From the NCBI GenBank assembly GCA_947471745.1, contig CANJKZ010000139.1, forward strand, positions 1,502,501 to 1,566,500: 64,000 nucleotides of DNA. Reading direction: 5' to 3'. Numbering within the stretch: position 1 is the first letter of the stretch; every line of letters starts with the position of its first letter. Of this stretch, positions 10,147 through 21,583 are shown piece by piece. Both the position numbers and the translations under genes were made by a program. The notes under the pieces were generated by a model, which made no database searches, was not told the origin of the DNA, and saw nothing but the letters and a program-made list of their open reading frames with translations. This stretch comes from Closterium sp. Naga37s-1 (taxonomy: Eukaryota; Streptophyta; Zygnematophyceae; Desmidiales; Closteriaceae).

Positions 10147-10158
10147 CTCACCGCACCA
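10147..10158 (-). promoter_or_regulatory. Primer-binding site of element A (not initiator-Met type)
   Basis: Directly inside the 5' LTR the minus strand reads TGGTGCGGTGAG. It begins TGG, as required to pair with a tRNA CCA end, but differs from the TGGTATCAGAGC-like sites of the other elements, so a different tRNA would prime minus-strand synthesis. Confidence 0.6.
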
Positions 10159-11298
10159 TGCGGAGAGACACTCTACAACGGTAGTGAGCTTGACTACGGG
10201 GGTTGGCACGAACTACTAGAGGTGATCGTAGCTTTGCTTGCGTTCCTTAGCACTTGCACATTCGCAGGAGAAGTTGGCAAGAGTTTCACTAGCAAAGTTA
10301 GAATTACAGAATGATTGAACAAGCAATGACAACAATGACTACATCAGGCACCTAGCAACTCTGCAGCCAGCTTGGTCGACCGCCTGCCAGCATTGCGTAG
10401 AGGAGCCGCGCCAGCACTGCAAAAGGGCGACCTGCCAACGCTGCAGGTCGACGGCGTGCCAACGCTACAGCGGAGCGGCTGTCCAGCGTTGCCCCGTAGA
10501 AGACAGCAGTGCGCACGCTCGCAGGTGCACGCAGACGATTGGCCCGACTTGCACCGTTGTGCATCCGTCGGCTGTTGTCTGCGCCTGACGAGCCACATCG
10601 ACTTGGGGATACCAGCCCGGAGTCGCCTTCGCCATCGCGACCTCGACGACGTTCGCGTGCCTCCGCAGAACTCGTCGAGCAGGTTACCCGGTCGACCTGG
10701 TCGACCACCAGGTGCTTCCGGTCGACCACCACTGCTTCTGGTCGACCACCAGGTCCCTCTGGTCGACCACCAGGTGCCTCTGGTCGACCACAACTCCCGT
10801 CGAGCTACCCCCTGGTCGACGGACCCCTTCCGTCGACCAGAACCGTCAGCGGTTGTCGCCGAGCTCCCCTCGTCGACCGCTGCTCACTTGTCAGGTCGAC
10901 GGACTGCTCCGTCGACCTCCCGGTCGAACTGCAGGTCGACAGACTGCTCCCGGTCGAGCTGCAGATCGACGGACTGCTCCCGGTCGAGCTGCAGGTCGAC
11001 GGGGACCCCCTGGTCGAGCTGCAGGTCGACGGAAACCTCCCGGTCAAGCTGCAGGTCGACGGGGGCCTCCCGGTCGAACTGCCCCTCCTGGTCGACGGCC
11101 CACCCGTCGCCCAGACCAGTCAGTTGCAGCTGTCGAGCTCCCTGGTCGACAGCAGCACCACAGCGGTCCCCTGCAGCTCGACGATGCCTGTCGAGCAGCT
11201 CTCCCACTGTGAACGGTCGGCTGCTACTCCCGTACATCCGACCAAGTCGTCGGCGTTGCCCAAGCGAGGGCGGGGCCAACACTCCATTCCTGTTAACA
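10159..11298 (-). repeat. 5' LTR of element A
   Basis: 1140 bp, TG...CA, about 99 percent identical to 3611-4750 (single-base differences, no indel noticed). Followed on its right by the target duplication GAAAC. Confidence 0.95.
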
Positions 11299-11303
11299 GA
11301 AAC

Positions 11304-12487
11304 TTCTAGCCACCCCAATCCAAAAGTCAAAAGTTGGCTTCTTAACCACCCAACCAAAGATCCCTTTTATAGTCATGTCCCAATAATCGCCCAATGTATA
11401 TAACATCTCAAAATGAGATAAAATTCCCAAAGCTTGGAAATCTTGTAACTTGGGCGATCTTGGTCGGAATAAGGCGATCTTGTTATCGTTGGAAAGCTCT
11501 GGATTTCTTCTGCATGATCAAGCATTTAAACTTGGAGAAAACACAGAGATGCTAATATCCAACAGCCATGCACAATGATATATGCTCATGCAAACAATGC
11601 ACGCATGAATAGCACGAGCACTCGGCAGGACGTTAGGATGACATTCACTCAGAATGACGTGCATCCAACAATTCATCACCCCCACCTTATCCAACTCAAC
11701 CAATCACAATCATTCATTTCTTCCTCATCCTTCATCCAACTTCAAGCTCCAACAAATAAAAAAAATGTCCACATCGTTTCCTCAACTCATAAGCTACTTC
11801 AAACCCAAGCTCTCTACAAGTTATACTTCAGGCTCTCTCAAGGCCAACTTCAAGTCTTCCTCCTTATGCTGCAATTCCTAAGGCTCCACCAATATCACCA
11901 ACCTCTCCCAACCCAAGCTCATAGCCATGTACTCTATCTCTTGAGAAGATTATGCCTCATAGTATTTCTTTTAGATTCTCAGAATAGTTGCTCCTCAATT
12001 CTCCACGTGTACGTCTACCTTTAATAGTGGATTATAAGAATTGTTCTTCAAGATCCTCTTCTCCAATGCTCAAGCTTTGATGTCTATTCTACTCAAGATA
12101 CAAGCATCAACCTTTCAACACACAAGTTTGAAGTCCACAACAAGATACAAGCATTCAAGACTTCAGGTGTTCAACATTCAAGCATGAAGAAAATGCTTCT
12201 ACAACATTCAAGGCACGATTCTACTTCATAAACTAGTGAGAAGCTCCTCCACATACAAGTAAGTTTCATAACCATTTCCCCCATAAATCCACTATCAATC
12301 TTGCTTGTTCACTTATCTCTCAAGTTTCTTTAACTATATCACACCTTTAATAACCTTCCTTTTGTTTCAAGCTTCTTCATTCGATTCTCTTTATCTCTAA
12401 AACTTCTTACCGCTCGTTTAGTAAACTACTTTTTGTTTTAAGCTTCTTCGTTCCATTCTCAACCCTTCATTTTGAGGATATCAACCT
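11304..12487. other. Non-coding host stretch, no gene seen
   Basis: AT-rich with short imperfect repeats (caagcattcaag, 12060-12240). The last 40 bases (ccattctcaacccttcattttgaggat) recur at 37872-37898 just after a primer-binding site, so part of this DNA is probably an old copia 5' region into which J later inserted. Short open frames here show no protein signature. Confidence 0.5.
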
Positions 12488-12717
12488 TGTCAAGAAACAT
12501 ATTTTTATATAACTGCCCTTTGCATTAACATAGTGTAGTGTAGCCTAATGTTGGTGGTGCACCCCTTGCATGCTTGCCTTGCTTGTATAACTCTCGACTG
12601 ATTCTAATGCAAGCCCCTTTTTTTGGCCAACACATTTCTCTCGACAGTCCCCATCTTGCTCGATTTTCTAGAACCCTAAACTTCTATGGTTCCTAAGCTT
12701 TAGCTCGCGTTTTGACA
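12488..12717 (+). repeat. 5' LTR of J
   Basis: Starts TGTCAAGAAACATATTT and ends CGCGTTTTGACA, followed by TGCTATCAGAGCAGG (primer-binding site) and an inverted repeat AGGTCC/GGACCT at 12730-12748. It matches 13582-13744 plus 36580-36645 almost base for base. Confidence 0.85.
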
Positions 12718-13581
12718 TGCTATCAGAGCAGGTCCCGATCTAGGACCTATTTTTCTTTTCAATGGGCCCACCAGTCACTGTCGCTATGGCGCGCCCCGTT
12801 CCCGAGCTCGTCAAGGCGCTCAGCCTGACGGCCGCGACGGCCGCGAAGGCGAGCCCCGTGCGGCGCTCCGCTTCCCTCGCCCCTCTGCCCTGCCTCCCGT
12901 CGTCGTGGGCGCCCCGCTTCCTATCGTCGCGGGCGCCCTGCTTCCCGTCGCCGCTGGCGCCCTGCTTCGCGACGCCGCGGCTTCCGCTGTGGGAGAAGGT
13001 GGCGGGGGTGGGGGGGGGGGGGGCGTGGGTGGCTGACGCCACTCCGCGCGCTGCTGCGCCACACCGCTACGCCGCCGCTCGCCTTCCCCTCTCTCCACCT
13101 GTTGCGCGTGCAGCAGTGGGGGGAGGGTGAAGGGGTGGCGGGTGTGAGCAACCTGCTGCCGCCCCTCCTCCTCTCTCTCTCACTGCCGCACGTGCCGCTG
13201 TGGGGGGAGGGTGAGGGGGTGGCGGAAGGGTGCAGTTCCGGGTGGCGGCTGAACAAGGGGGGTGAGGTTTAGGGGGGTGGCTAAAAGGGGGTGTGGAATT
13301 GGGGGTTCGTAAGAGGGGTTCGCCGCGACTGGCTCCCCCCCACCTCCTCTCCCCATCCCTCTCTCACCCCCCCCCTTTGTAAAAAGGGGGTTCGTAAGAG
13401 GGGCTCGCCGCGACTGGCTCCCCCCCACCTCCTCTCCTCATCTCTCTCTCTCACCTCCTCCTTGGTACTTCTCTCCTCTCCTCATCTCCCTCTCTGTTGT
13501 CTTCCGCTGCACTCTGTTTGGTGTACCCCTTCAGGGGGCGTAAACTTCACATTGTTATTGTTGCTGGTAGTTATGGGGGCG
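12718..13581 (+). other. Interior of J, low-complexity GC-rich DNA
   Basis: Contains a frame of 122 codons (12762-13130) rich in Ala, Pro and Arg with no domain I recognise, a G run at about 13010-13022 and an 85-bp tandem duplication starting at 13301 and 13386 (gggggttcgtaagagggg...). The 3' part from 13146 is repeated at 18339. I do not call a gene here. Confidence 0.55.
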
Positions 13582-13744
13582 TGTCAAGAAACATATTTCT
13601 ATATAACTGCCCTTTGCATTAACATAGTGTAGTGTAGCCTAATGTTGGTGGTGCACCCCTTGCATGCTTGCCTTGCTTGCATAACTCTCGACCGTTTCCA
13701 ATGCAAGCCCCTATTTTTGGCCAACACATTTCTCTCGACAGTCC
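13582..13744 (+). repeat. 3' LTR of J, left part
   Basis: First 163 bp of the J LTR, cut after CGACAGTCC. It resumes at 36580 with CCATCTTGCTCGG. A second copy of this part is at 18775-18937 because of the 5.19-kb duplication. Confidence 0.85.
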
Positions 13745-13784
13745 AGAATGTGATCAGCAGCACCACCAGACATTTCCCAACATA

Positions 13785-13908
13785 TGAATGAGAATGATGA
13801 ACTAGAAAGAGAAGGGGGATACAAGTACCAAACCCTAGAGTAGTGTACCCCCTAGAAGGCTAACCCACTATAGCCTACACAACTATAACATATATATAAT
13901 GTTTCACA
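13785..13908 (-). repeat. 3' LTR of F/G (U5 end lost), copy 1
   Basis: On the minus strand it starts TGTGAAACATTATATATATG right after CCTATGGGGGTG (polypurine tract). It matches 36440-36579 except for one base and lacks the last 16 bp. Second copy at 18978-19101. Confidence 0.85.
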
Positions 13909-14137
13909 CACCCCCATAGGCTAAGTGGGGGAGAGCAAGGGGTCACAAGACCAGTCAAAGCAAAGCAAAAACAAGCTCAGGGTGGATCTCAAGGATACCA
14001 CACAAATTCCGAGCACAAGCAAGCGGTCACAAGACCAGTTCACATGCAGTTTGATAATATAACAAGAGGTACAGTGATCACAACCTAGCAAGTGTAAGCA
14101 TGCAGGTATATATATAGAGATCACAGTACAAGCAGAG

Positions 14138-15974
14138 TCAAGAAGTGAGCAAGTGAGGGACAGTAGGCACTAGGCCTAGAACAGTACAGAAACGCTGATG
14201 ATCACAAGGCTGAAGCGCCTTGGTGAACACATCAGCAGTTTTGGCCCGAGTGGCCACGTACGCAAGACGAAACTGACCACGCTGCTGCAGCTCTCGAGCA
14301 AGGAAGTAGCGCAGAGCGATGTGCTTCGTTCTGTGCTCCAGTCTGTGCTCCTGACACAAGGCAAGGGCGGCCTTGTTGTCAACGTACAGCACTGGAGGAG
14401 AACGAGGCCGCTCTCCCAGGTCGGTCAGCAAGTAGGTGAGCCAGCGTAACTCCTGTGCAGCCATGGCTGTGGCGTAGATCTCAGCCTCACAACTGGAGCT
14501 GAGAACTGAAGACGAACGAGTAGAACGCCAAGAAACTGAACCAGAGCCAAGGCTGAAGGTGTAACCCTGAGACGACCGCTGCATAGCCTGGTCGTCAGCC
14601 CAAGAAGCGTCTGAGTGCCCAGTAAGGACAACGTCGGTCCGTCCTCCAAGCACAAGCCCCATGCCCGACGTACTGCACACGTAGCGCAACACCCTCTTAG
14701 CGGCATCCATGTGCTCCTTCCTGTGACGGCCAGGAGCAACATAGCGTGCTAGGATGCTAAGAGGGTATGCAAGGTCAGGTCGAGTGCAGGTCATCAGGTA
14801 CATGAGGCAACCCACAAGCTCTGGATAAGGGCCACTCGGCTCTACGGACTCATCCGAAGGCAGAGCTGAGAGCGAGTGACCGGTAGGCAGAGGAGTGGGC
14901 TGAGGCGAGGACTACGTGAAGCGGAAGCGCTGAAGGACCTGCTGCACCATGTGTGACTGAGTCAAGGTGATGGTGCGCTGTGCTCTGTCCCGGGTGATCC
15001 GCAAGCCAAGATAGCTTGTCAGCTCACCCAGGTCTGTGCACGTGTGTCTCTTCTGCAGCTCCGACTTCACGTGGGCAAGTGCCTCAGTGTCAGCAGTAGC
15101 AAAGACCAAGTCGTCTACGTACACGAGAATGTAGAACGGCGGCAGAGTGGTGTCGGTGCGTAGAAACAGCGACGGGTCAGCAGTGGAAGGAGCAAACCCA
15201 AGAGCAGCAAGAGTAGTCCTCAGTGTGTCGTGCCACTCACGGGGTGCCTGGAAGGAACGACCCAGTGAAGCCAGGTGGGCGGCGCAGCCAGATCTCCTCG
15301 TGCAGGCTGCCCTGTAGGAAAGCAGTGCTGAAGTCAAGAGAGTGGAGCTCGTAGTCACGCTGAGCGGCGACGTGCAGCAGAACCCGAAGAGTGGTCATCT
15401 TCGGGGTCGGGGAGAAGGTCTGGAAGAAGTCAACTCCCTCTCGCTGACTGAAGCCTCGTGCAACGTACCGCGCCTTGAAGATAGGCGGAGAACCCGGTGG
15501 CCGCTTCACTCTGAAAATCCACATGCCACTGACGATGTTCGCCCCAGGTGGGGGAACCTCGTCGACGTAGGTGCCCGTGGACTTCCAGGAAGCCATCTCT
15601 GCGTCCATGGCTGTCTGCCACTGAGAGGAGTAGGGACCCTCCATCGCCTCTGCGTAAGAGCGTGGGGTCAAGATGTCTGGTGCATCCGGGTCTCCCTCAG
15701 GGGCAATCAGCATGGACACGAGATGAGGTAAAGCAGCAGCAAAGCACTCAAACTCCTCCTGTCTGTCCTCAAGGACGTCCGTGCCAAGAGCACACTCACC
15801 CCCGACGGACGGAGGACAGACAGACTCAGACTCAGCAACAAGGCTAGCGGCGTAGTCTAGACGACAGGCGGCAGCAAAGTCAACAAGCTCAGCGACTAGA
15901 GCAGACGCAGCAGAGGACTCAAAGGTAGGGTCAGTGACAACAGTGGCGAGGAAACGCGTGACAGTAGGACTGGC
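14138..15974 (-). pseudogene. RT-RNase H of element G, broken, copy 1
   Basis: Copia RT and RNase H almost identical to those of B: linker FLATVVTDP..., RT from SQWQTAMDAEMASWKSTG, FSTAFLQGSLHEEIW, LVYVDDLVFAT, then RNase H with GHSDASWADD, SSCEAEIYA, YVDNKAALAL and ANTADVFTKAL. Breaks: a deletion of about 45 bp near 15245 that shifts frame (the RPVYGLRQ region is lost), and TAC to TAG at 14912-14914. The coding sequence stops at 15974, where P begins, in the middle of the linker (ASPTV). Not functional. Confidence 0.85.
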
Positions 15975-16103
15975 TGTCGAGTTTAGAACGGGTGAAAAGA
16001 TTGACTAAGGGAAACGAGATACAAGAGGATATAGCTAACCCTAGGAATATGAAATGGTACACCTAGACTAACATAAACTAAACATATAAAATATATGTTG
16101 ACA
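15975..16103 (-). repeat. 3' LTR of element P, copy 1
   Basis: 129 bp reading TGTCAACATATATTTT...CTAAACTCGACA on the minus strand, after the purine tract CTATGGGGGTG. It abuts the interrupted coding sequence of G. Confidence 0.85.
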
Positions 16104-16390
16104 CACCCCCATAGTCTAGGTGACGGCAGTCCTGTGGAAAGCAACACAAATCTCAGGGTGGGTCTCAAGGACACACACATTCTGAGAGCAAGCAAGGGTC
16201 ACATGACCGGTCAGCAAGAACAAGCAAGGGTCACAAGACCAATCCACAAGAACAAGACAAATCTCAGGGTGGAGCTCAAAGTCACCACACACTCCGAGAG
16301 CAAGCAAGAGGCCACAAGGCCAGTCCACATGCAGGTATATAGCAAATATATTGAGATGCAAGAGTACAAGACAAGCAGGACAAAGCATCT

Positions 16391-18338
16391 CTACGTAAGC
16401 AAGTGAGGACGGGCAGGCATAAGGCCAAGCTGGGTGCAGAAACGCTGGTGGTCACAAGGCGGCAACGCCTTGGTGAAGATATCTGCCGTGTTGGCCTCAG
16501 AGACCACACGCCGTACAAGTGCCTGGCCACGCTGCTGCAACTCACGCAGAAGGAAGTAACGAAGCTGGATGTGCTTCGACTTCCCAACCAGTCGTGGCTC
16601 CTCACACAACAGGACAGCAGACCTGTTGTCGGCGAACAAGACTGGGGGAGAGCGAGGCCGCTCACCAAGGTCGGTGAGAAGGAAAGACAGCCAGCGAAGC
16701 TCCTGAGCGGCCATCGCCGCAGCGTACACCTCTGCCTCACAGCTGGAACCGGAGACGGACGACGCCCGAGTCAACCGCCACGAAACAGCACCTGTCCCGA
16801 GGCTAAAGGAGTACCCCTGTCTAGACCGACGCGTCTCCGCGTCGTCGGCCCACGACGAGTCCGAGTAACCTGTGAGTGTAACTGGCTGCTTCCCTCCAAG
16901 GACAAGTCCCATGCCTGATGTACTCGCCACATACTTCGCCACCCTCTTAGCAGCGTACCAGTGGGACGGTCGGTGTCTCCCAGGCGCAACAAAGCGCGCA
17001 AGAACGCTAAGAGGGTAAGCTAAGTCTGGGCAAGTACAGGTCATCAGGTACATGAGACAAACCACCAGCTCAGGATATGGACCACTGGGCTCAAATGACT
17101 CGTCCGAAGGTGGAGCCGTGAGCCCATGATCCACACCAAGAGGGGTGAGCTGTACCTTGGAGAACGGGAAGCGAAACCGCGTGAGGATCTGCTCGACCAT
17201 ATGCGACTGCGTCAGCGTAATGGTGCGAGCTGCCCTGTCCCTAGTGATCTGCAGGCCAAGGTAGTGCTGCAGCTCACCAAGGTCAGTGCAAGTGTGTCTC
17301 CTCTGCAGTTCCTCCTTCACGGAGGCCAGTGCGTGTCGGTCGGGAGTGGCGAAGACCAGGTCGACAACGTAAACAAGAACAAAGAACGGCGTCGAGCCAC
17401 GGCGGACGAACAGTGACGGGTCGGCAGACGACGGAAAGAAGTCAAGCGCTGCAAGGGTCGAGCGAAGTGTGTCGTGCCACTCACGTGGAGCCTGACGCAG
17501 GCCGTAGACTGGTCGACGCAGCTGCCACTGGGTCCCAGGTGGGAAAGAGCCAGTGAAGCCAGGCGGGCGACGCAGCCAGATCTGCTCGTGCAGGCTCCCC
17601 TGAAGGAACGCGGTGGAAAAGTCCAGAGAGTGCAACTCGTAGTCGCGCTGGGCTGCAATATGCAGCAACACCCGAAGAGTACTCATCTTCGGGGTGGGAG
17701 CGAAGGTCTGGAAGAAGTCCACCCCCTCTCGCTGACTGAAGCCTCTCGCCACATAGCGCGCCTTGAACACTAGTGGTGATCCAGGCGGCCGCTTCACCTT
17801 GTAGAGCCATCGGCCACTGACGACGTTCGTCCCAGGTGGTGGGACTGCGTCGACGTAAGTGCCTGTGGACCTATAAGATGCCATCTCTGCCTCCTCAACT
17901 GCTATCCAGTACGAGGCCCAAGGTCCCGAGACCGCCTCAGCGTGAGTGCGAGGGATCGGGATGTCAAAAGCGTCTGGATCCCCCTCAGGGGCAAGCAGCA
18001 TGGCGCAGAGATGAGGAACAGCGGCCGCAAGGAAACCAAGCTCAAACTGCCTGTCCTCGAGGACCTCCAAGGGAAAAACAGGAGCACCCCCAGAGAACGG
18101 AGAACGAGCAGGGCCACTCACCAAGTGAGCGGCGTAGTCAAGGCGGTGGGAAGAGGCAAAGCCAGCGACAGTGGTAACAAGTGCCGAAACAGACAACAGA
18201 GGTGTAGTCGGGTGAGTGACCAACGCGGACAAAACACGGGAGACGACAGGACGAGAGGCACGGAGGTAGTCGGACAACGGGTCGTGAAGCACAGTGAAGG
18301 ACGATTGTGGAAGGACAGGAGGAGGTGGAAGGACGACT
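16391..18338 (-). CDS. RT-RNase H of element P, truncated copy 1
   Basis: An open frame covering the end of the integrase-RT linker, RT (SYRSTGTYVDAVPPPG, FSTAFLQGSLHEQIW, RPVYGLRQAPREW) and RNase H (GYSDSSWADD, SSCEAEVYA, FADNRSAVLL, ANTADIFTKAL). The catalytic motif reads YVVD instead of YVDD (second Val at 17363-17365), which removes a metal-binding Asp. The 5' end is cut at the duplication junction (18331-18338) and the frame runs on into J sequence. A 9-bp difference from copy 2 removes the TAG found there. Confidence 0.85.
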
Positions 18339-18977
18339 GAGCAACCTGCTGCCGCCCCTCCTCCTCTCTCTCTCACTGCCGCACGTGCCGCTGTGGGGGG
18401 AGGGTGAGGGGGTGGCGGAAGGGTGCAGTTCCGGGTGGCGGCTGAACAAGGGGGGTGAGGTTTAGGGGGGTGGCTAAAAGGGGGTGTGGAATTGGGGGTT
18501 CGTAAGAGGGGTTCGCCGCGACTGGCTCCCCCCCACCTCCTCTCCTCATCCCTCTCTCACCCCCCCCCTTTGTAAAAAGGGGGTTCGTAAGAGGGGCACG
18601 CCGCGACTGGCTCCCCCCCACCTCCTCTCCTCATCTCTCTCTCTCACCTCCTCCTTGGTACTTCTCTCCTCTCCTCATCTCCCTCTCTGTTGTCTTCCGC
18701 TGCACTCTGTTTGGTGTACCCCTTCAGGGGGCGTAAACTTCACATTGTTATTGTTGCTGGTAGTTATGGGGGCGTGTCAAGAAACATATTTCTATATAAC
18801 TGCCCTTTGCATTAACATAGTGTAGTGTAGCCTAATGTTGGTGGTGCACCCCTTGCATGCTTGCCTTGCTTGCATAACTCTCGACCGTTTCCAATGCAAG
18901 CCCCTATTTTTGGCCAACACATTTCTCTCGACAGTCCAGAATGTGATCAGCAGCACCACCAGACATTTCCCAACATA

Positions 18978-19101
18978 TGAATGAGAATGATGAACTAGAA
19001 AGAGAAGGGGGATACAAGTACCAAACCCTAGAGTAGTGTACCCCCTAGAAGGCTAACCCACTATAGCCTACACAACTATAACATATATATAATGTTTCAC
19101 A
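18978..19101 (-). repeat. 3' LTR of F/G, copy 2
   Basis: Duplicate of 13785-13908, with the same missing U5 end and the same 40-bp replacement sequence at its left. Confidence 0.85.
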
Positions 19102-19330
19102 CACCCCCATAGGCTAAGTGGGGGAGAGCAAGGGGTCACAAGACCAGTCAAAGCAAAGCAAAAACAAGCTCAGGGTGGATCTCAAGGATACCACACAAAT
19201 TCCGAGCACAAGCAAGCGGTCACAAGACCAGTTCACATGCAGTTTGATAATATAACAAGAGGTACAGTGATCACAACCTAGCAAGTGTAAGCATGCAGGT
19301 ATACATATAGAGTTCACAGTACAAGCAGAG

Positions 19331-21167
19331 TCAAGAAGTGAGCAAGTGAGGGACAGTAGGCACTAGGCCTAGAACAGTACAGAAACGCTGATGATCACAA
19401 GGCTGAAGCGCCTTGGTGAACACATCAGCAGTGTTGGCCCGAGTGGCCACGTACGCAAGACGAAACTGACCACGCTGCTGCAGCTCTCGAGCAAGGAAGT
19501 AGCGCAGAGCGATGTGCTTCGTTCTGTGCTCCAGTCTGTGCTCCTGACACAAGGCAAGGGCGGCCTTGTTGTCAACGTACAGCACTGGAGGAGAACGAGG
19601 CCGCTCTCCCAGGTCGGTCAGCAAGTAGGTGAGCCAGCGTAACTCCTGTGCAGCCATGGCTGTGGCGTAGATCTCAGCCTCACAACTGGAGCTGAGAACT
19701 GAAGACGAACGAGTAGAACGCCAAGAAACTGAACCAGAGCCAAGGCTGAAGGTGTAACCCTGAGACGACCGCTGCATAGCCTGGTCGTCAGCCCAAGAAG
19801 CGTCTGAGTGCCCAGTAAGGACAACGTCGGTCCGTCCTCCAAGCACAAGCCCCATGCCCGACGTACTGCACAAGTAGCGCAACACCCTCTTAGCGGCATC
19901 CATGTGCTCCTTCCTGTGACGGCCAGGAGCAACATAGCGTGCTAGGATGCTAAGAGGGTATGCAAGGTCAGGTCGAGTGCAGGTCATCAGGTACATGAGG
20001 CAACCCACAAGCTCTGGATAAGGGCCACTCGGCTCTACGGACTCATCCGAAGGCAGAGCTGAGAGCGAGTGACCGGTAGGCAGAGGAGTGGGCTGAGGCG
20101 AGGACTACGTGAAGCGGAAGCGCTGAAGGACCTGCTGCACCATGTGTGACTGAGTCAAGGTGATGGTGCGCTGTGCTCTGTCCCGGGTGATCCGCAAGCC
20201 AAGATAGCTTGTCAGCTCACCCAGGTCTGTGCACGTGTGTCTCTTCTGCAGCTCCGACTTCACGTGGGCAAGTGCCTCAGTGTCAGCAGTAGCAAAGACC
20301 AAGTCGTCTACGTACACGAGAATGTAGAACGGCGGCAGAGTGGTGTCGGTGCGTAGAAACAGCGACGGGTCAGCAGTGGAAGGAGCAAACCCAAGAGCAG
20401 CAAGAGTAGTCCTCAGTGTGTCGTGCCACTCACGGGGTGCCTGGAAGGAACGACCCAGTGAAGCCAGGTGGGCGGCGCAGCCAGATCTCCTCGTGCAGGC
20501 TGCCCTGTAGGAAAGCAGTGCTGAAGTCAAGAGAGTGGAGCTCGTAGTCACGCTGAGCGGCGACGTGCAGCAGAACCCGAAGAGTGGTCATCTTCGGGGT
20601 CGGGGAGAAGGTCTGGAAGAAGTCAACTCCCTCTCGCTGACTGAAGCCTCGTGCAACGTACCGCGCCTTGAAGATAGGCGGAGAACCCGGTGGCCGCTTC
20701 ACTCTGAAAATCCACATGCCACTGACGATGTTCGCCCCAGGTGGGGGAACCTCGTCGACGTAGGTGCCTGTGGACTTCCAGGAAGCCATCTCTGCGTCCA
20801 TGGCTGTCTGCCACTGAGAGGAGTAGGGACCCTCCATCGCCTCTGCGTAAGAGCGTGGGGTCAAGATGTCTGGTGCATCCGGGTCTCCCTCAGGGGCAAT
20901 CAGCATGGACACGAGATGAGGTAAAGCAGCAGCAAAGCACTCAAACTCCTCCTGTCTGTCCTCAAGGACGTCCGTGCCAAGAGCACACTCACCCCCGACG
21001 GACGGAGGACAGACAGACTCAGACTCAGCAACAAGGCTAGCGGCGTAGTCTAGACGACAGGCGGCAGCAAAGTCAACAAGCTCAGCGACTAGAGCAGACG
21101 CAGCAGAGGACTCAAAGGTAGGGTCAGTGACAACAGTGGCGAGGAAACGCGTGACAGTAGGACTGGC
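19331..21167 (-). pseudogene. RT-RNase H of element G, broken, copy 2
   Basis: Duplicate of 14138-15974 with the same frameshift deletion and the same TAG (20105-20107), so both lesions are older than the duplication. A few single-base differences only. Confidence 0.85.
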
Positions 21168-21296
21168 TGTCGAGTTTAGAACGGGTGAAAAGATTGACTA
21201 AGGGAAACGAGATACAAGAGGATATAGCTAACCCTAGGAATATGAAATGGTACACCTAGACTAACATAAACTAAACATATAAAATATATGTTGACA
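21168..21296 (-). repeat. 3' LTR of element P, copy 2
   Basis: 129 bp, TG...CA, identical in layout to 15975-16103. The 3' UTR to its right (21297-21583) holds three GGYC-loop-GRCC hairpins (21390-21401, 21422-21433, 21503-21514). Confidence 0.88.
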
Positions 21297-21583
21297 CACC
21301 CCCATAGTCTAGGTGACGGCAGTCCTGTGGAAAGCAACACAAATCTCAGGGTGGGTCTCAAGGACACACACATTCTGAGAGCAAGCAAGGGTCACATGAC
21401 CGGTCAGCAAGAACAAGCAAGGGTCACAAGACCAATCCACAAGAACAAGACAAATCTCAGGGTGGAGCTCAAAGTCACCACACACTCCGAGAGCAAGCAA
21501 GAGGCCACAAGGCCAGTCCACATGCAGGTATATAGCAAATATATTGAGATGCAAGAGTACAAGACAAGCAGGACAAAGCATCT

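Larger units (their letters stand above)
3611..11298 (-). mobile_element. Complete Ty1/copia element A with long LTRs
   Basis: A 7688-bp element bounded by two 1140-bp LTRs that both read TGCGGAGAG...CTGTTAACA on the plus strand. The 5-bp target duplication GAAAC is at 3606-3610 and 11299-11303. I count about eight substitutions between the LTRs, so it is fairly young. The coding strand is minus: leader, Gag, protease, integrase, RT and RNase H in copia order. Two in-frame stops (TAA at 6318-6320, TAG at 5403-5405) break the single long frame, which would otherwise run 10058-4869. The flanking host reads continuously as ctagaaacttctagcc when A is removed. Confidence 0.95.
13146..18338. repeat. 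5.19-kb tandem duplication, copy 1
   Basis: Matches 18339-23532 at constant offset 5193 over J interior, J LTR, G RT-RNase H, P 3' LTR and P RT-RNase H. I noted about 17 single-base differences plus one 9-bp in-frame indel (18308 region against 23500). The junction at 18331-18338 joins P coding sequence to J interior with only a few bases of shared sequence (TGAG) and an 8-bp filler. Confidence 0.92.

Noticed and set aside
11575..12024. A 149-codon frame in the AT-rich host stretch
   Set aside because: Biased toward Gln/Ser/His with no motif, no codon-use signal and only partial overlap with any conserved repeat.
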